64,000 bases of DNA from Lithodes maja. Lineage: Eukaryota > Arthropoda > Malacostraca > Decapoda > Lithodidae. Positions 31,399-43,365 of the stretch are shown here, in pieces (position 1 is the stretch's first letter; each line of letters begins with the position of its first letter). The notes beneath the pieces are model-generated. The model did no database searches and had not been told where the DNA came from. It worked only from the letters and a program-made list of their open reading frames with translations. The DNA lies in NCBI GenBank assembly GCA_037953745.1, contig JBAKBP010001596.1:1-64000 (forward strand), given 5' to 3'. Position numbers and translations under genes: made by a program.

Positions 31399-31400
31399 TA
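31214..31400. repeat. (TA)n, (ACT)n and (AAT)n microsatellites
   Basis: Three simple repeats lie end to end: TA at about 31229-31290, ACT at 31304-31346 and AAT at 31347-31398. Confidence 0.95.
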
Positions 31401-31402
31401 AA

Positions 31403-32631
31403 GTTGAAAGCAACGTTGTCCGGGGTTCGAGCGGTTTTGCAAACAGGGTATTGCGTTGGATACAAAAGGTGTGTCACAGATATCAAAACATCATTTAACT
31501 TATAGGGCATGGAGAAACTACAGAAGGAACAGATTGTGCAAACAAACAAGAGTGAGAGAGGGAGAGATTGGCTGTATAAGGGATCTGGCTCTATTCGTTT
31601 AGTTACAGAGCTGTAGATATGTGGAATAGGCTACCGAGTGCTATAATGGGATCAAGAACAATAGAGCTTCAACTTGAAATTAAATAGAACGAGATGAGTT
31701 GGGTGTGAAAGGGATCTGCCATGAGTAGGTCAATCGGCTCTCTGCAGACTCCCGTTTTCTTATTTTCTTATTTTTTTTATGCTCTCATTTGTGAGGGAGA
31801 GAGAGTATGGCAAGAGAGAATAGGATGTCGTAAACCTAAGGAAGATAGCGATAAATATGAGAGAGAGACCGCGGGATGGGTTGGGTGTGAAAGGGATCTG
31901 ACATGTGTGGGCCAATCGGCTCTCTGCAGACTCCGGTTTTCTTACGTTCTCATTTGTGAGAGAGAGAGACTAGGATGTCATAAACGTAAGGAAGACAGAG
32001 ATAAATGAGAGAGTTTTATGAGATGGGTTGGGTGTGAAAAGGATCTGTCTTGTGTGGGCCAATTGGCTCTCTACTGGCTCCCATTTTCTTATGTTCCTAT
32101 TTCTTACAATTGTGTTTTGGTTGCACGTATATGATAACATGGGTGTAGAGTAAGTAGTGTAAATAACAGGTAACATTTATGAGATGGGTTGGGTATGAAA
32201 GAGATCTGCCTTATGTGGGCCACTTGGCTCTCTGCAGACTCCCATTTTCATCTTGGTTGCATGTGTAAGGGATCTGCCTCATTTGTACCGGTGTGCAAAC
32301 AAACAAGAGCGAGAGAGAAAGAGATTGGCTGTGTAAGGGATCTGCCTCTATTCGCTTGGTAAAAGAGTTGTAGATATGTGGAATAATCTACGGAGTACTA
32401 TAGTGGGCTCAATAACAATAGAGCTTCAACATAAAATTTGATAGGACGAGATGTGTTGAGTGTGTAAGGGATATGCCGTGTGTGGCCAATCGGCTCTCTG
32501 CAGACTCCCATTTTCATCTTGGTAGCATGTGTAAGGGATCTGTCTCATTTGTACCAGTGTTCATATAAGAGAGAGGGAGAGAGATTGGCTGTGTACGGGA
32601 TCTGCCTCTCGTAACAGAGTCGTAGATATAT
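31403..32631 (+). repeat. tandem array of CR1-like LINE 3' ends
   Basis: At least five diverged copies of the LINE C-terminus and 3' untranslated region occur in one orientation, near 31590-31765, 31868-31955, 32017-32100, 32178-32252 and 32322-32540. A sixth is cut at 32631. Each has TTGGGTGTGAAAGGGATCTG, then GGGCCAATCGGCTCTCTGCA and GACTCC. The first encodes VDMWNRLPSAIMGSRTIE, matching the LINE at 30885-30945. GAGAGA-rich spacers separate the copies. Confidence 0.82.
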
Positions 32632-34221
32632 TGTTACGACCGGGGCTACGAATAAAACAAGGGCACTATGCAACAACGGTACGCTAGATCCAAACCCGTG
32701 AACTTATATGCCGGCTAACAAAAACACCTATACCCTCCAAAGTTAATCTGCAATAACAGGGTATCCTTAACTGGGCATAAATGTACTCTACTTCAGGCTA
32801 ACCCACACTGGTATAGCCTGATAACAAACAAGATGCAAGTTACGTTAAAATGCACATAAAATGCAAATGGGAAGGTATGGAAAGATCAATTAAATCACTG
32901 CAAGATTTAATACAATAAAAAAAAGATGCTTCAATACAGTTACTCTAAACAACAATAAACTCTTCACTCCTATCTGAAAGAAAGTGAAGTCTAGTCCTAC
33001 AGCATAGACCTGGAAACTTCTGAAGAATGTCTGATGCTCATAAGATGCTCGTATCTTAAATTATATAAAGGCAGGAGGCAGGACACCATACATGTAGACT
33101 GAATACACTAAAAGATAGGACATATAATGGTAACTGACACGGGAATACTATAAATGCGCAACGGCAGTAATGCTCGACACTAAAAGAAATACTTCCTCAT
33201 CAACGAAACAGTCTGCTATAGTTGTGCAACTCGACAACAACCTAGACTAACAAATGCTGTGAATAATAATGCATACATATCATAAAGAGCTCATGTCGTA
33301 ACTAGTGTCTGCTCGGCAAATAAAGTCTAGCTGGGATATCAAGGTTAGGAAACTGTGGCTGAGCAAGACTGGCTCATAGCCTAGCGTTGTCCTTAAGGCG
33401 GCATGATTAAAGTTACGTTAATGACGGGGATGCTCTCTTGGTAGATCCAGATCTCAAGTATCTGGTTCTACCCTGGCGATCCCTCAAAAGTCAAGCAAAG
33501 AGGCAGCACTGTGTTCTAAGGTAGTAGGCAAATGCCCTCTTACAACACGATGCTGCACTCGCAAAAGGCACAACCAAAAGGACAACCTAGGCTACCACAG
33601 AAACCGTCAAAGTCGTGTAGGTATAAGCAAACCATACACACATCGCTGACAACGACAACAGAAGCCTTATCCCAGTCTAGCATTAAATAACCCAGCAGAG
33701 CACTAAATCAATAATGGAGACACACACCGAGTTCTTAACCTCTACTAACTAAGAACCCTCAAACGCCAAGCCTGTCCTGAGGAGGGTAGCTCCTCGGGAC
33801 CCACAGGATCTCACAAAGGCATGGTGGTCAGCCAATCACAGGCCGATACGTCACAAGGCAGCAGGCCTCTAGGACGCGCCAAGAACCACCCGCCAATCAG
33901 AGGCGAGAGAAAGCCCGCGCGAGCGGGAAAAACTCCTCCGGGAGGGAGGAGGGAAGAGGGAAGCAACACTCACTGCCCCCACGCTGCCCGCTCGTACTCT
34001 CTCTCTCAACTTCACTACAATGCATCTTATATTCTACTCATGATATAAAATACTTCCCATTGTCACAGACGAAAATAAAGACCACCACTGGACTGTCTGC
34101 AACAATGCAAGTACTATGAGAGAAAGAACAACATTCTTTGATAATTGTAGCCCATTTCACTACCCTGGCGAGAGCTAGTGGCTAACGGGAGGCGATTCTG
34201 CCAACGCTGGTAGGCGTCACA
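32632..34221 (-). repeat. candidate 3' LTR of the second gypsy element
   Basis: On the minus strand it would start TGTGACGCC after a G-rich tract (TTGGGCGGGG) and end GGTCGTAACA, with TG...CA ends and 1590 bp. The first element's LTR is 1573 bp and also ends CGTAACA. No second LTR copy is in the window, so the right boundary rests on the ends and the polypurine tract only. Confidence 0.5.
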
Positions 34222-34611
34222 CCCCGCCCAAGATATGGGACGCTCAACATTAGGCGAGCACCATATCTGACAAGGCAGAATGCCGACAAGACCCGCCACA
34301 ATCAGCCACTGCACCAGAAATGAAATGCAAAGCTCAATCATAAATAAAAAAACAACATTTTAGCATAAATCAAATCTTATAACCCCTCCCAAACATAATA
34401 GTGTAATTCTAGCCTGTTATGCTCCCTGAGCGAGCTTCACAGAGCCCAGCCTACTAAGTGAAAGACAGGTTCAACTTAGGACTTTAGCTATAACATTGGC
34501 AACTTACAATTAACTATCAAAAAGAGAGAGTTTTTAGATGATTTTTTTATTTAATTTTAATGTTGTTTTTGACGGCTGCTCTACAGGGGCAAGCCTGATT
34601 TTTCTCCACTC
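34222..34611 (-). other. degraded 3' internal region of the gypsy element
   Basis: No recognisable RNase H remains between the RT remnant and the LTR. A second purine-rich tract (TGGGAGGGG on the minus strand, at 34384-34392) is an alternative polypurine tract. Confidence 0.4.
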
Positions 34612-36954
34612 TCAACACACACTGACTGAACGGCGTGGGTTCTCCTGCAAACAAACCCTACCGTGACAAACAATCATCCAAAACATTATCAGTGCCCTTA
34701 GCATGCCACACATCCAACTTGTGTTCCGGCAGCAAAACCACACCTGACACTGATAACCTGCCCAGTTCATCACAAGACTGGCACTTCTCTTCGCTCTTTC
34801 CGGCAACGGGGCCTGCCAATAACCTTTCACTAGTTCTGCCTTCGTGACGAGTGAGGCAGCCCCGATGCGGTCTATGGTATCGTCAACTCTAGGTAATGGA
34901 TAGGCGTCTGTCAGGGATAATGCTTCCACACTCTTGCAATCACCATACACACGGATCTTGCCACTCAACTCAGGTTGCAAACTCACTGGCAACGACCACT
35001 CACGATAGCCCTTATCCCTCAGACCCTTGGGTAATGGATAGGTGTCTGTCAGGGATAATGCTTCCACACTCTTGCAATCACCATACTCACGGATCTTGCC
35101 ACTCAACTCCGGTTGCAAACTCACTGGCAACGACCACTCACGATATCCTTTATCCCTCAGACCCTTTTTCCACATGTCGTCTAGCTCTGTTTTCACGACA
35201 GGCTGTTGAGCAGGATTTATACGGTAGGGAATTAAACTGAACCTTGCACTGTCTCCAGCCTCCATGTCGGCTTCTACCCCGTACATCAGGCCTGGAGAAG
35301 CAACAACCATGCGGATGCACTGCCACAGCCTAGTAAACAACTTATCTCGCAGAACAACATGCCTAGTGCCCTCCCACAACCCAGCCGAGACTGCAGCTTC
35401 TAACCTGTAGTCTCCCTCCTTCTCCACCTTCGTCCCTAGAACAGCCAGGTCATGAGAGGGACAATCAGTACCACCTGTGCAGTCACTCCCATAGTTCATT
35501 ATTGCTAAGGCTTCCCCGCCGATACCGTACATGCGCACCCCCGCATTCCTTACGACTGCATCTGCCTGCGCAGCATCACCGCTTTCAGCGACATGGCCAG
35601 ATACAGTCGGTCTATGGTAGGGCTGTTGCATTCGACTAGAGCAGCATTGGGAGGCTATGCGACGACCGGGCACATCCACTCCACAGCCAACCTCACCAAT
35701 CTGCTCAATGTCCTCCTTCTGACCACCACCCTTGGCAGCCATGGGTCGACCCTGACCTGACAACCATGTCCAAGCCTCGTCGCCCACCTTGAACCACCGA
35801 AACAACGAGGCTAACGGTCTCCTAACATTCAAGTGACCTGCCCGCGTAACATCTTGCACCGCCTGAGTTGTGAGGCTCGGGTGCTCGGCACGACCAGTGG
35901 GGTATGAACCGAGCTGGTGCTGGAGCGCTGCACACTGCTGCTCAGGCAGGTGCTCTAGCGCTTCCACAGCCACCAGACTTGTGTCCCCCGCCCATTGCTC
36001 CGCCGAGACATGACAATCCCAACTCTCCTCCACCTGTGCCCTACTGCCCCCCTCTCCTTCTCCACCTTGGCCGCTGCAGACCAACGCAGGGACAGTAGGC
36101 TGCTCAAGTGGTTGCCTCACAAACTCCTCCAACAGGTTCACATGATATGTTTCCCCGTCCTCGTGTTCGATAGCCCCGTTCCCACAACTCTCCTCCTCCT
36201 GGGAACTACTAAGTCGCGGAGTGCCATCACGCCCAACCATGTCACTAGGGGTGACAGGTTCTGGGGCCACTCCAGAGCTCACCTCTGGGTCAAGTACTAA
36301 GTCACTAAGGAGAGCCGCTGGAGCAAAACTCACAAAACTCCCAACTTTAGCTTTCTCCTTCTGACCGTTCCTCCGCTGGTCTAGAGACTGAGGAATAGGC
36401 TGTGACACTTTAGATGCACGAGATCGGGTGACAACACACGCCCTCTGCTGTGGTTGACACCTCTCGACCACCTCCTGCCCCTCCCTACTCACGTCGGCCG
36501 CCCTCTCGGCACCGACTAAGGGTGGAACCTCAGAAGCAGGTACCGCAAAGTCGTTGCCGAGAAGAAGGTCGACGCCCTCTACTGGCAGTTTCTCCACGAT
36601 TCCGACATCCAACTCTCGTGTCACACCTTCTACCTCCAGCTCCACTCGGACCAACGGGTATGACTTTGTAGCATTGATACCCTGCACCACAACTACCCGT
36701 GCCGCGTTTATAGGTTTGCCTGTAAAGTTTTTCATCAATGTCAAGGAAGCACCCGTATCATGCAAAAATTCTACTCCATGCTTGCAACCAGCCCAACTCA
36801 CGCAGCCACGCCCTCTATGGTCACAAAAAGTATCCCGGACAGGTGTCAAGCCTTCCGGATACTTCTTCACTGGCAGTGCTCCAGCCTCTGACCATTTACC
36901 CCGGGCAAACGCAGACGACTTCAAAGACACTCCAATGTTGCGAGCCAAAGACAC
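34612..36954 (-). pseudogene. gypsy pol remnant: protease, integrase scraps, RT (780-codon frame)
   Basis: The protease active site is HDTGASLTLM near residue 66, followed by VDLLLGNDF. Near residues 375-395 AGHLNVRRPLASLFRWF resembles the integrase zinc domain (HLGVRKTLDRIRAHFYW in the first element). The DDE core is deleted. KVGDEAWTWLSGQGRPMAAK and VPGRRIASQ then MQQPYHRPT align with the post-core GPY/F region. RT follows: IPYRINPAQQPVVKTELDDM, LRDKGYREWSLPVSLQPELS, TDAYPLPRVDDTIDRIG, LVKGYWQAPL. A frameshift then destroys the active-site region. The frame is long but has no complete enzyme. Confidence 0.78.
34892..35165 (-). repeat. 137-bp tandem duplication inside the RT remnant
   Basis: Two in-frame copies encode GLRDKGYREWSLPVSLQPEL through LSLTD(T/A)YPLP. 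They differ at only a few positions, so the duplication is recent. Confidence 0.92.
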
Positions 36955-38862
36955 GACTGCTGTAGGTAGCTTGCTAGGACAGGATCGTGCAAAATGCCCC
37001 TTCTCGTGATAAAGAAAACACTCTAACTCCCCCTTGGGCTTCCCTTGAGGTGGGGAAGGGCCCGGACCCTTACGGTATTAGGTTTATGGTCAGACTTAAT
37101 ATCATTGCTCTTGTTGTTATTGCTATATGGTGTATCACTGACTCGGGGGGGGTGGAGTGTTGCGCCCCTTGTTACCTGCATCGTTCCGTTGTGCAGACAC
37201 GCACCCACGAATCAGCGATAACCTACGGTCAGCCATCTCAGCTGCCTCCTGTAGAGTTTTAGGGTTTTTCTCTTTGAGGTTCAAAGTCAGGTCGCCGCCT
37301 GTGCACTTGAAAAATTGCTCTAGAAGGACTAACTGCTCAAGCTCCTCGGATGTCGTCACCTTCTCTGACCTCAGCCAATTTCTCAATGCATCAGACAGTT
37401 CCCGGGCATGGTCTAGAAAAGTGCACTCACGACCCTTCGTAACACCCCGGAAATTCAACCTATATGTCTCTGGTTGTAACTCGTACGCCCGCAGAACAGC
37501 TTCCTTCAATACCTCATAATCGACGCAAGACTCCAAGGGCAACGCATCATATGCCTCGAGTCCTTTGCCAATCAACCTAGAGGAAACAAGGGCTGCCCAC
37601 TTAACCTCGGGCCATTGGTGCTCCCGGCACTTCTTCTCAAAACGCATGAAAAATTCGGTGACACCCGACTCGTCAAATGCAGGGACTAACTTAAGAAGGT
37701 GCTATAAAGACTGATCAAGACCTTGATTCCCAGAACCGAGACGCTGCCCTGTCGACTCCACCCTAGACTTCTCAAGATCTTTGTCTGCACAGTACATGGC
37801 CTTTCTCTCCTCAGACTGAATCCTGAGCTCAGCCTCTCGCTGCCGTTGCTCGAGCTCAGCCTCATGCCTTCGTTGCTCAAGCTCAGCCTCATGCCTTCGT
37901 TGCTCAGCCTGCATTTTAGCCATCTCAAGCTGGAAGAGCATATATTGTTTTTTGTTTTTTTGTTTTTTTTCTATATTCCAACTTACTTCCTCTCGGGCAT
38001 AGGCTGAGAGCCTTAACATTCACCGCTTTACAATGAACAGTGAAGCCTGTGAGGTCTTGTTCCAGTCTAGGGAGTGAGCCATGTGAAGCACGTAGAGTAC
38101 AACGAGCACCTGCCATCTTGCCTTCACATGAGGCACGGTGCTCACTCATGGCCCGAAACGACCCCATCTCTAAAGCCACCTCGTTCCCATGCTTCACTGT
38201 CTCACCCCCTACACTCGGACTCTCACACTTACACACACACAACGCCACCTGTTGAGCAGATAACTCACCAGGCATTGCACCCCTATAGCATATTTTGAAT
38301 ATGGGAATATTCATACAGTGCTATTTAATCAGGGAACAATGAGGGTATTTTATTGACGTTTCGGTGGGCTTTGTGGTAATGCACTGATACTAGGTACAGC
38401 ACAAATTCCATCCCAATAATATCTTCCCATTGATACATCGGGATTTGAACCCGGGACCTTTGGATTGCCAGGCCAGTGGCAAGACCACTCCACCACACCT
38501 CCCCTGCAGTTAAACCTTGAGGACGAGGAGATGCAACAATTGGAGACCCACCCACGTGCAAACCACGCTGCCAGTGACTATCGGTCTGCGGGAACGTACC
38601 CGGCTCCGGAGCCCGAGGGGGCGCCATGGTAGGAGTCGAGTGGAATGGGGGCTGGGCCGAAGGTGCCCCAGCTCCCGCTCCACCCGAAGCCCCACGCACC
38701 CCGCCGAGCACCCAGGCCACCAGGTCACCTCTCGACATGCTGCTAGTGCCCACATGCCCCATGACCGTGGCCAAACACTGGAGACCATACCGATCAATCC
38801 CCGACACCCGGTCAGCAGTAATAGGCATCTCCAGAAACTTTCTTGCATCACTAGTTTTTTTT
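36955..38862 (-). pseudogene. gag of the second gypsy element, broken
   Basis: Read on the minus strand: MPITADRVSGIDRYG near 38828, Gly/Pro-rich sequence, then the SINE insertion. Next are a Glu/Arg heptad-like stretch (repeated QRRHEAELEQRRHEAELEQR), a stop near 37705, and the capsid region FFMRFEKKCREHQWPEVKWA through LRAYELQPETYRLNFRG to EEAEMADRR-like sequence. The knuckle near 37010-37050 is CFLYHEKGHFARSC, with Tyr in place of the second Cys, so zinc binding is probably lost. Capsid phrases match the gag of the first element (YELQPETYR versus YQLQPEAYR). The start of gag lies beyond the LINE at 38857 and is not found. Confidence 0.78.
37947..38504 (-). mobile_element. tRNA-derived SINE (family A), copy 3
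   Basis: Near-identical to copy 1 in the same orientation, with an A-rich tail (T-rich here, 37947-37970) and the GGGGAGGTGTGG head ending at 38504. It is inserted in the gag frame of the second gypsy element. No clear target duplication could be read. Confidence 0.9.
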
Positions 38863-41715
38863 TTTCTTTTTTTTTTTCTTTTTTTTTTTTTGAGACAATG
38901 AACGGAGGAAGGAAAAACACAGATAAAACAAAAGGGTCCATGTGCCTAAAGGCATCCTCCATTCATAAAATGTTTGTAACAACTGGATTTAAACATTTGT
39001 AGATTGTAAGTTTGTGGAAAGCAATTCGAGGGAAGTGAATTCCAAAGAGCAGTAGCTCTGGGGATAAATGAATTCTGATAAGCAGAAGTTCTGCATTGTG
39101 GAGGAGAAAGTGTAAATTCATGGGCGCTCTCAGCTGCCCTAGTTCTACGGGGAAAGATGTGGAGGCGGCGGCACAATTGAAGCAAGTTCCTCGGAACAAT
39201 TGCTGTGAAAATATCTGTAGAATAATGAAAGGGATGCAACGTTTCTTCGTATGGATAATGTAGGAAGGTCCTGTGTGATTGCAGGGTTATTGATTAATCT
39301 AATAGCTTTATTTTGAATTTTGTCCAACTGCCTCAATGCAACCACTCCACTTCCACCCCACAGAGGTGAACAGTAATCCATCTGAGAACGCACGACTTTT
39401 ATATATCACGGCCAACTGCTCGTCAGTGAAGAATTCTCGAACTCTGTACAGGAGTCCCAGTTTTTTAGAGGCATTCTTAGCAATGCTTCTAACATAATGT
39501 GTCCAGCTCAAGTTAGTAGTTAATGTTACACCGAGAATGTCAATACTAGGGGAAGTGGGAATATTTACATCATTAAAAAATATATTGGAGTCAGTGAGAT
39601 TCTGTCGGTTAGAAAATTGAATGTACTTGGTTTTCTGTGCATTAAAGGAATCTAGATTCTTTTGTCCCCATCCATTAATTCTAGAAAGGTCCTGGTTCAG
39701 AGAAATTGCAGTGTTTATTTTTGAATTTATAAGATCGGGTTGGGTGAAAGAATTGGTAAATGTGAAGGAACTGTGGAGTGTTGAGTCATCTGCGTAGGAA
39801 TGTATTGGATTATGAGTGGTAGATATGAGATCATTGATATGAATGAGGAACATAATTGGGGCCAAAACTGATCCCTGGGGAACACCAGCATTTATTGAGT
39901 GAAATTGAGAATAAAGGCCATCTACCATTACACATATTTTTCTGTTATGAAGAAGAAATTAGTGGAACTAATGATGCAAGGCCGTAGTGTGACATCTTCG
40001 ACAATAAGGATTGATGCCAGACTCTATCAAATGCCTTTGATATATCCAGTGCTATTGTATGCGTTTCACCATGTTGGTCTGTAGCTTGGTTGATTTGATG
40101 CGTAAGAAGGTAAGCATGTCTGCAGTTGATCGACATCGTCTAAAACCATATTGCCTATTACTGATTAATTTATTATTCTCAAGATGCTTAATTATGTGAT
40201 TATTTAATATAATTTCAAAGACTTTACCCAGAGTGGAAGTTATAGCTATTGGTCTGTAGTTTGATGGATCTGAAGAGGCACCTTTTTTAGGAACTGGATG
40301 GATGTTTGCTTCTTTCCAGGGTACTGGGAAGCATGAGGTATGAGTACACAGACGGAAATTTTTTGCCAATACAGGAGCGAGCACCAAGGAGCAATTCTTA
40401 AGTACTATTGGAGGAATTTCATCTGGACCAGGAGCCTTATCTACCGAGAGATTCTGCAAAATAGTTTTGACATGTCTGGTATGGATCTTAAGTGAGGGAA
40501 TTTCAGGCGAATTAAAATTAAGTACAGGGACATCTTGATTTATTTCATCTAAGGTTGAGTTGGTGGAGAAAATATCCGCAAGAAGGTTAGCTTTACCTCG
40601 TGGGTCACTTACAAGATTGCCAGTCGGAGATTTTAATGGTGGAATGGATGAAGCAGTAGTGAAGTTGGATTTAAATGAGTTAAGAGTAGACCAAAATATT
40701 TTGTTATCATTTGGATTATTTAGAAGTTTATTTGCCTGCTTGTGGAGAAAGTTTGATTTAGTTAGGTTTAATACAGTTTTAGCATGATTTCTGATGTTTC
40801 TAAAGTAATTAAAGGCTTCATGTGTTTTTGATCTTGTGTATGCATTGTAGGCTATTGCTTTTTATTCAGTTACTCTAGCACAATTATGGTCAAACCATTT
40901 AGGTGAATTAGATCTTTTACTGTACTTTTGATGAGGAATAAAAGTCTCCATTCCAATTTTTACAAAATCTTGTATGTGGCTCAAGGTGGAGTGTGCATCA
41001 TTAGAAAAGAAAGAGGTCCAGGGAATATCAATAAAGAAACCTTGAAGACCCTCCCAGTCTGCCCTATCGTAATGCCATTTAGTTACCAAAACAGGTTCAG
41101 AGTGGGAAGGTGTGGTAGGTGATAGACAGGTGGCCTGTATCAGACAGTGATCAGAAGATCCAAGCGGGGACCTCACTGTAACATCATAATTTTCTGAATT
41201 GGTTGTTAAAAATAAGTCCAGTAGGTGGGAATTATGATTAGGATTATCTGGTACACGGGTGGGTTGGTTGACTAGTTGAGTGAGATTAAATGAGTCTGCA
41301 AATAGCTCACATTCAAGACCAGCATCATCAGTCCTGGCTGAATGAGTGAGCCATTCAACATTATGGACATTAAAATCACCCAACACAGTGATTTCAGAAG
41401 AAGCATTTAAGTTGAGGACACTGAGTTGTGAGGACAGAGAATCAAAAAGACTTTGCTCTGGAGGAGTATTTGGGGAACGGTAGATGCAACATATGTATTT
41501 AAATTTACCAGCAGAAATTAATTTGTATATAGAATAATCAAAATAGGGACAATTGAAACTAGTAACCTCCTCCAGGGCAATTTCAGATTTTGCGAAGCAA
41601 CATACACCTCCTTTAGGTCTGAAATTTTGGAGCAGTTGATAACCTGGAAAATTAAATCTAGACGTGTCAGATGTGGATAAATAAATACAATAGTCATGTA
41701 TGCGTGACTGAGATA
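38857..41715 (-). mobile_element. Jockey-like LINE copy 2, longer copy
   Basis: A poly(A) tail (T-rich 38857-38892) and the 3' end AATGAACGGAGGAAGG match copy 1. This copy reaches further 5', through RT into the endonuclease, and fades near 41715 where endonuclease similarity stops. It is inserted in the gag of the second gypsy element. The other side of that gag is not seen at 41.7 kb. Confidence 0.87.
38946..41715 (-). pseudogene. Jockey-like LINE ORF2: endonuclease and reverse transcriptase
   Basis: The minus-strand order is FPGYQLLQNFRPKGGVCCF, ICCIYRSPNTPPEQS, VLGDFNVHNVEWLTHSA, NSHLLDLFLTTN and LGSSDHCLIQATC (endonuclease); PKWFDHNCARVTE (linker). Then RT: QNLSVDKAPGPDEIPPIVLK, HPVPKKGASSDPSNYRPIAI, RQYGFRRCRSTADML, DISKAFDRVWH, AGVPQGSVLAPIMFLIHIND, SYADDSTLHSS, and the C-terminus FMNGGCL with its stop at 38946. 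Frame changes occur near 40050, 39945, 39390 and 39240. The first 50-60 residues of the endonuclease are missing. Confidence 0.85.
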
Positions 41716-42370
41716 TCCTCGTCGGGCGGATAATTAATGCGACGTGAAATACAGAGTTAGAAACAACTCAAACTGAATTCTAAGTCATGAAGCGTGATAA
41801 TAATAATAGTCAATTAAAGAGACTGAATCGTAAAACACTCTGTGAACAACTCATCTATAACTTACGTACCCTGCTGATGATATTAGCATAGAAACAAGAT
41901 CTGAATAAGAGTTCACTTTGGTTTTACGTGTATAGGACTATAGGTGCATGTATAATTTCCCGAACAAATATTTATATCACTGCTCATAAGAATATAGGAG
42001 CCTATACTCGAAGAATTATATATCGGTATATATTTATCCCGCTGATAGAAGTGTGGTGTTCTATCTAAATCGAGTTACGGATATCTAAAAGAGAAGAATG
42101 GAAAATCTTCGAGGTCTACGTTAATGTGAATCTTAGCATATCTTATTAACCCTTACTGTAATCTTAAAAACGCTTTACAAAACAAATGTTACTTAAAGGT
42201 TTGAGTAGAAAAGGTAGGAGCCCGTAGAGAGTCTGGTGCGCACGTGGTGATAAGTCCAGTTGTCCCTCCTGTTTTTACCAAGGGGAGGGTCACGGCATCA
42301 GCACACCTTCCAGGTAGACAATGCTCTCTTTCTTTCTTCTACGTCCTTTCTTCGGGGTCACAATTCAACA
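41716..42370. other. unassigned AT-rich sequence
   Basis: I see no coding domain, terminal repeat or match to the neighbouring elements. The missing 5' LTR and gag start of the second gypsy element are not recognisable here. Confidence 0.4.
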
Positions 42371-42379
42371 CACTTGTTT

Positions 42380-42600
42380 GCACTATTTGTTAAGACTCTT
42401 CAAGGAGAAAATGGTTAGCCTTGAGAGATGTCTTATTTCCTAATTTATTGATTAGCAGTTAAGTAGGTTCATCCGAAGAAGTATGCGACTGGTTAATCAA
42501 TGGCTGCTTGTCAAGAGTTTAAGGGGAGAATGGCTTGCCCCTACGGATTCTTTATCCGAACTGTTAGCTAGCAGTTAAGTAGGTTCGTCCGAAGAAGAAT
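42380..42600. repeat. about 120-bp direct duplication
   Basis: Two diverged units share AGCAGTTAAGTAGGTTC then TCCGAAGAAG and CGACTGGTTAA, and an upstream AAGAGTTTAAGGGGAGAATGG-type phrase. Confidence 0.75.
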
Positions 42601-42659
42601 TACTCGACTGGTTAACTTTCAGTTTTGCCTAACTTTCCTTGGGTCAGTTGAGATCCTAT

Positions 42660-43150
42660 TCATTTTTTGGTTCGGGTTAAGTGGCTGTCCTCTCGGGGCA
42701 GCAGGGACATGGTGTTGAGATTTTTTTTATTTATTGTGAGTTTAGGAGTTGTACTAAAATTATAAGGGTTATTTCTCCGAGATGGCTTGGATGTTCTTCG
42801 TTTATTTATATTTAGTTTAGGCTTGGAGACAGCCTGCTGGGGTAATGAAAAAAGGATTTCTGACGGGGGGAAAATAGAGAATTCTCCTGTTGTGTGGAGG
42901 TGACTTTGGAGGACAGGTGATGTGGAGTTTCTAATTGTTTGTTCGCTTGGCTGCCATGGTCAAGTTTACTTTGGGCAAAAGATACAGGAAGATATTGGGG
43001 GTTTAGGTGGCAAACTTTCATAAACATTTCTTCAGAATAGAGAAGGTCTGATTCGGGGTAGGGTATGGACGCGTTCATTCTCCTGGAAAGGGGGAGTGAC
43101 GCGTTTTCTATCACGAGAAGGGGTTTTGACGCGTTTTCTATGACATGACC
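42660..43150 (-). other. unrecognised basic/Ser-rich open region
   Basis: A 100-codon minus-strand frame at 42812-43114 is rich in Ser, Pro and His. After one frame change it is followed by a Lys/Asn/Arg-rich stretch. It could be a decayed LINE ORF1, since it lies upstream of a LINE on the same strand, but I recognise no motif. This is a weak call. Confidence 0.25.
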
Positions 43151-43307
43151 TTGTTCAAGCGGTGTCTGTGATGGTTTTGTGGTTTTCGGTCTGCTTGATA
43201 TGCTGGCAATACGTACGGCACTGGTTGATTTGGTTGTTGTTTGAATACGGGAGCAGGCATTTGGTTGTGTTTGGCTCTTGTTGGCTGGTCCCCGTCATTT
43301 CAATATC

Positions 43308-43365
43308 ATATATCCCAAAATATATCATATATCCTATATCCCAAAATATATCACATATCCTACAA
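43308..43365. repeat. short CATATATCC-type tandem repeat
   Basis: The words ATATCCCAAAATATATCA and CATATCC repeat two to three times. Confidence 0.8.

Larger units (their letters stand above)
32632..38862 (-). mobile_element. second Gmr1-like gypsy element, heavily degraded
   Basis: On the minus strand: gag, protease, a remnant integrase zinc region, GPY/F-like region, RT, and a candidate 3' LTR. The 5' part (start of gag and 5' LTR) is missing beyond the LINE that begins at 38857. A SINE interrupts gag at 37947-38504. The order again places integrase before RT. It lies inside the CR1 3'-end array, whose last unit it cuts. Confidence 0.75.

Noticed and set aside
42812..43114. A 100-codon minus-strand gene
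   Set aside because: No motif recognised; reported only as a weak open region, possibly a LINE ORF1 remnant.
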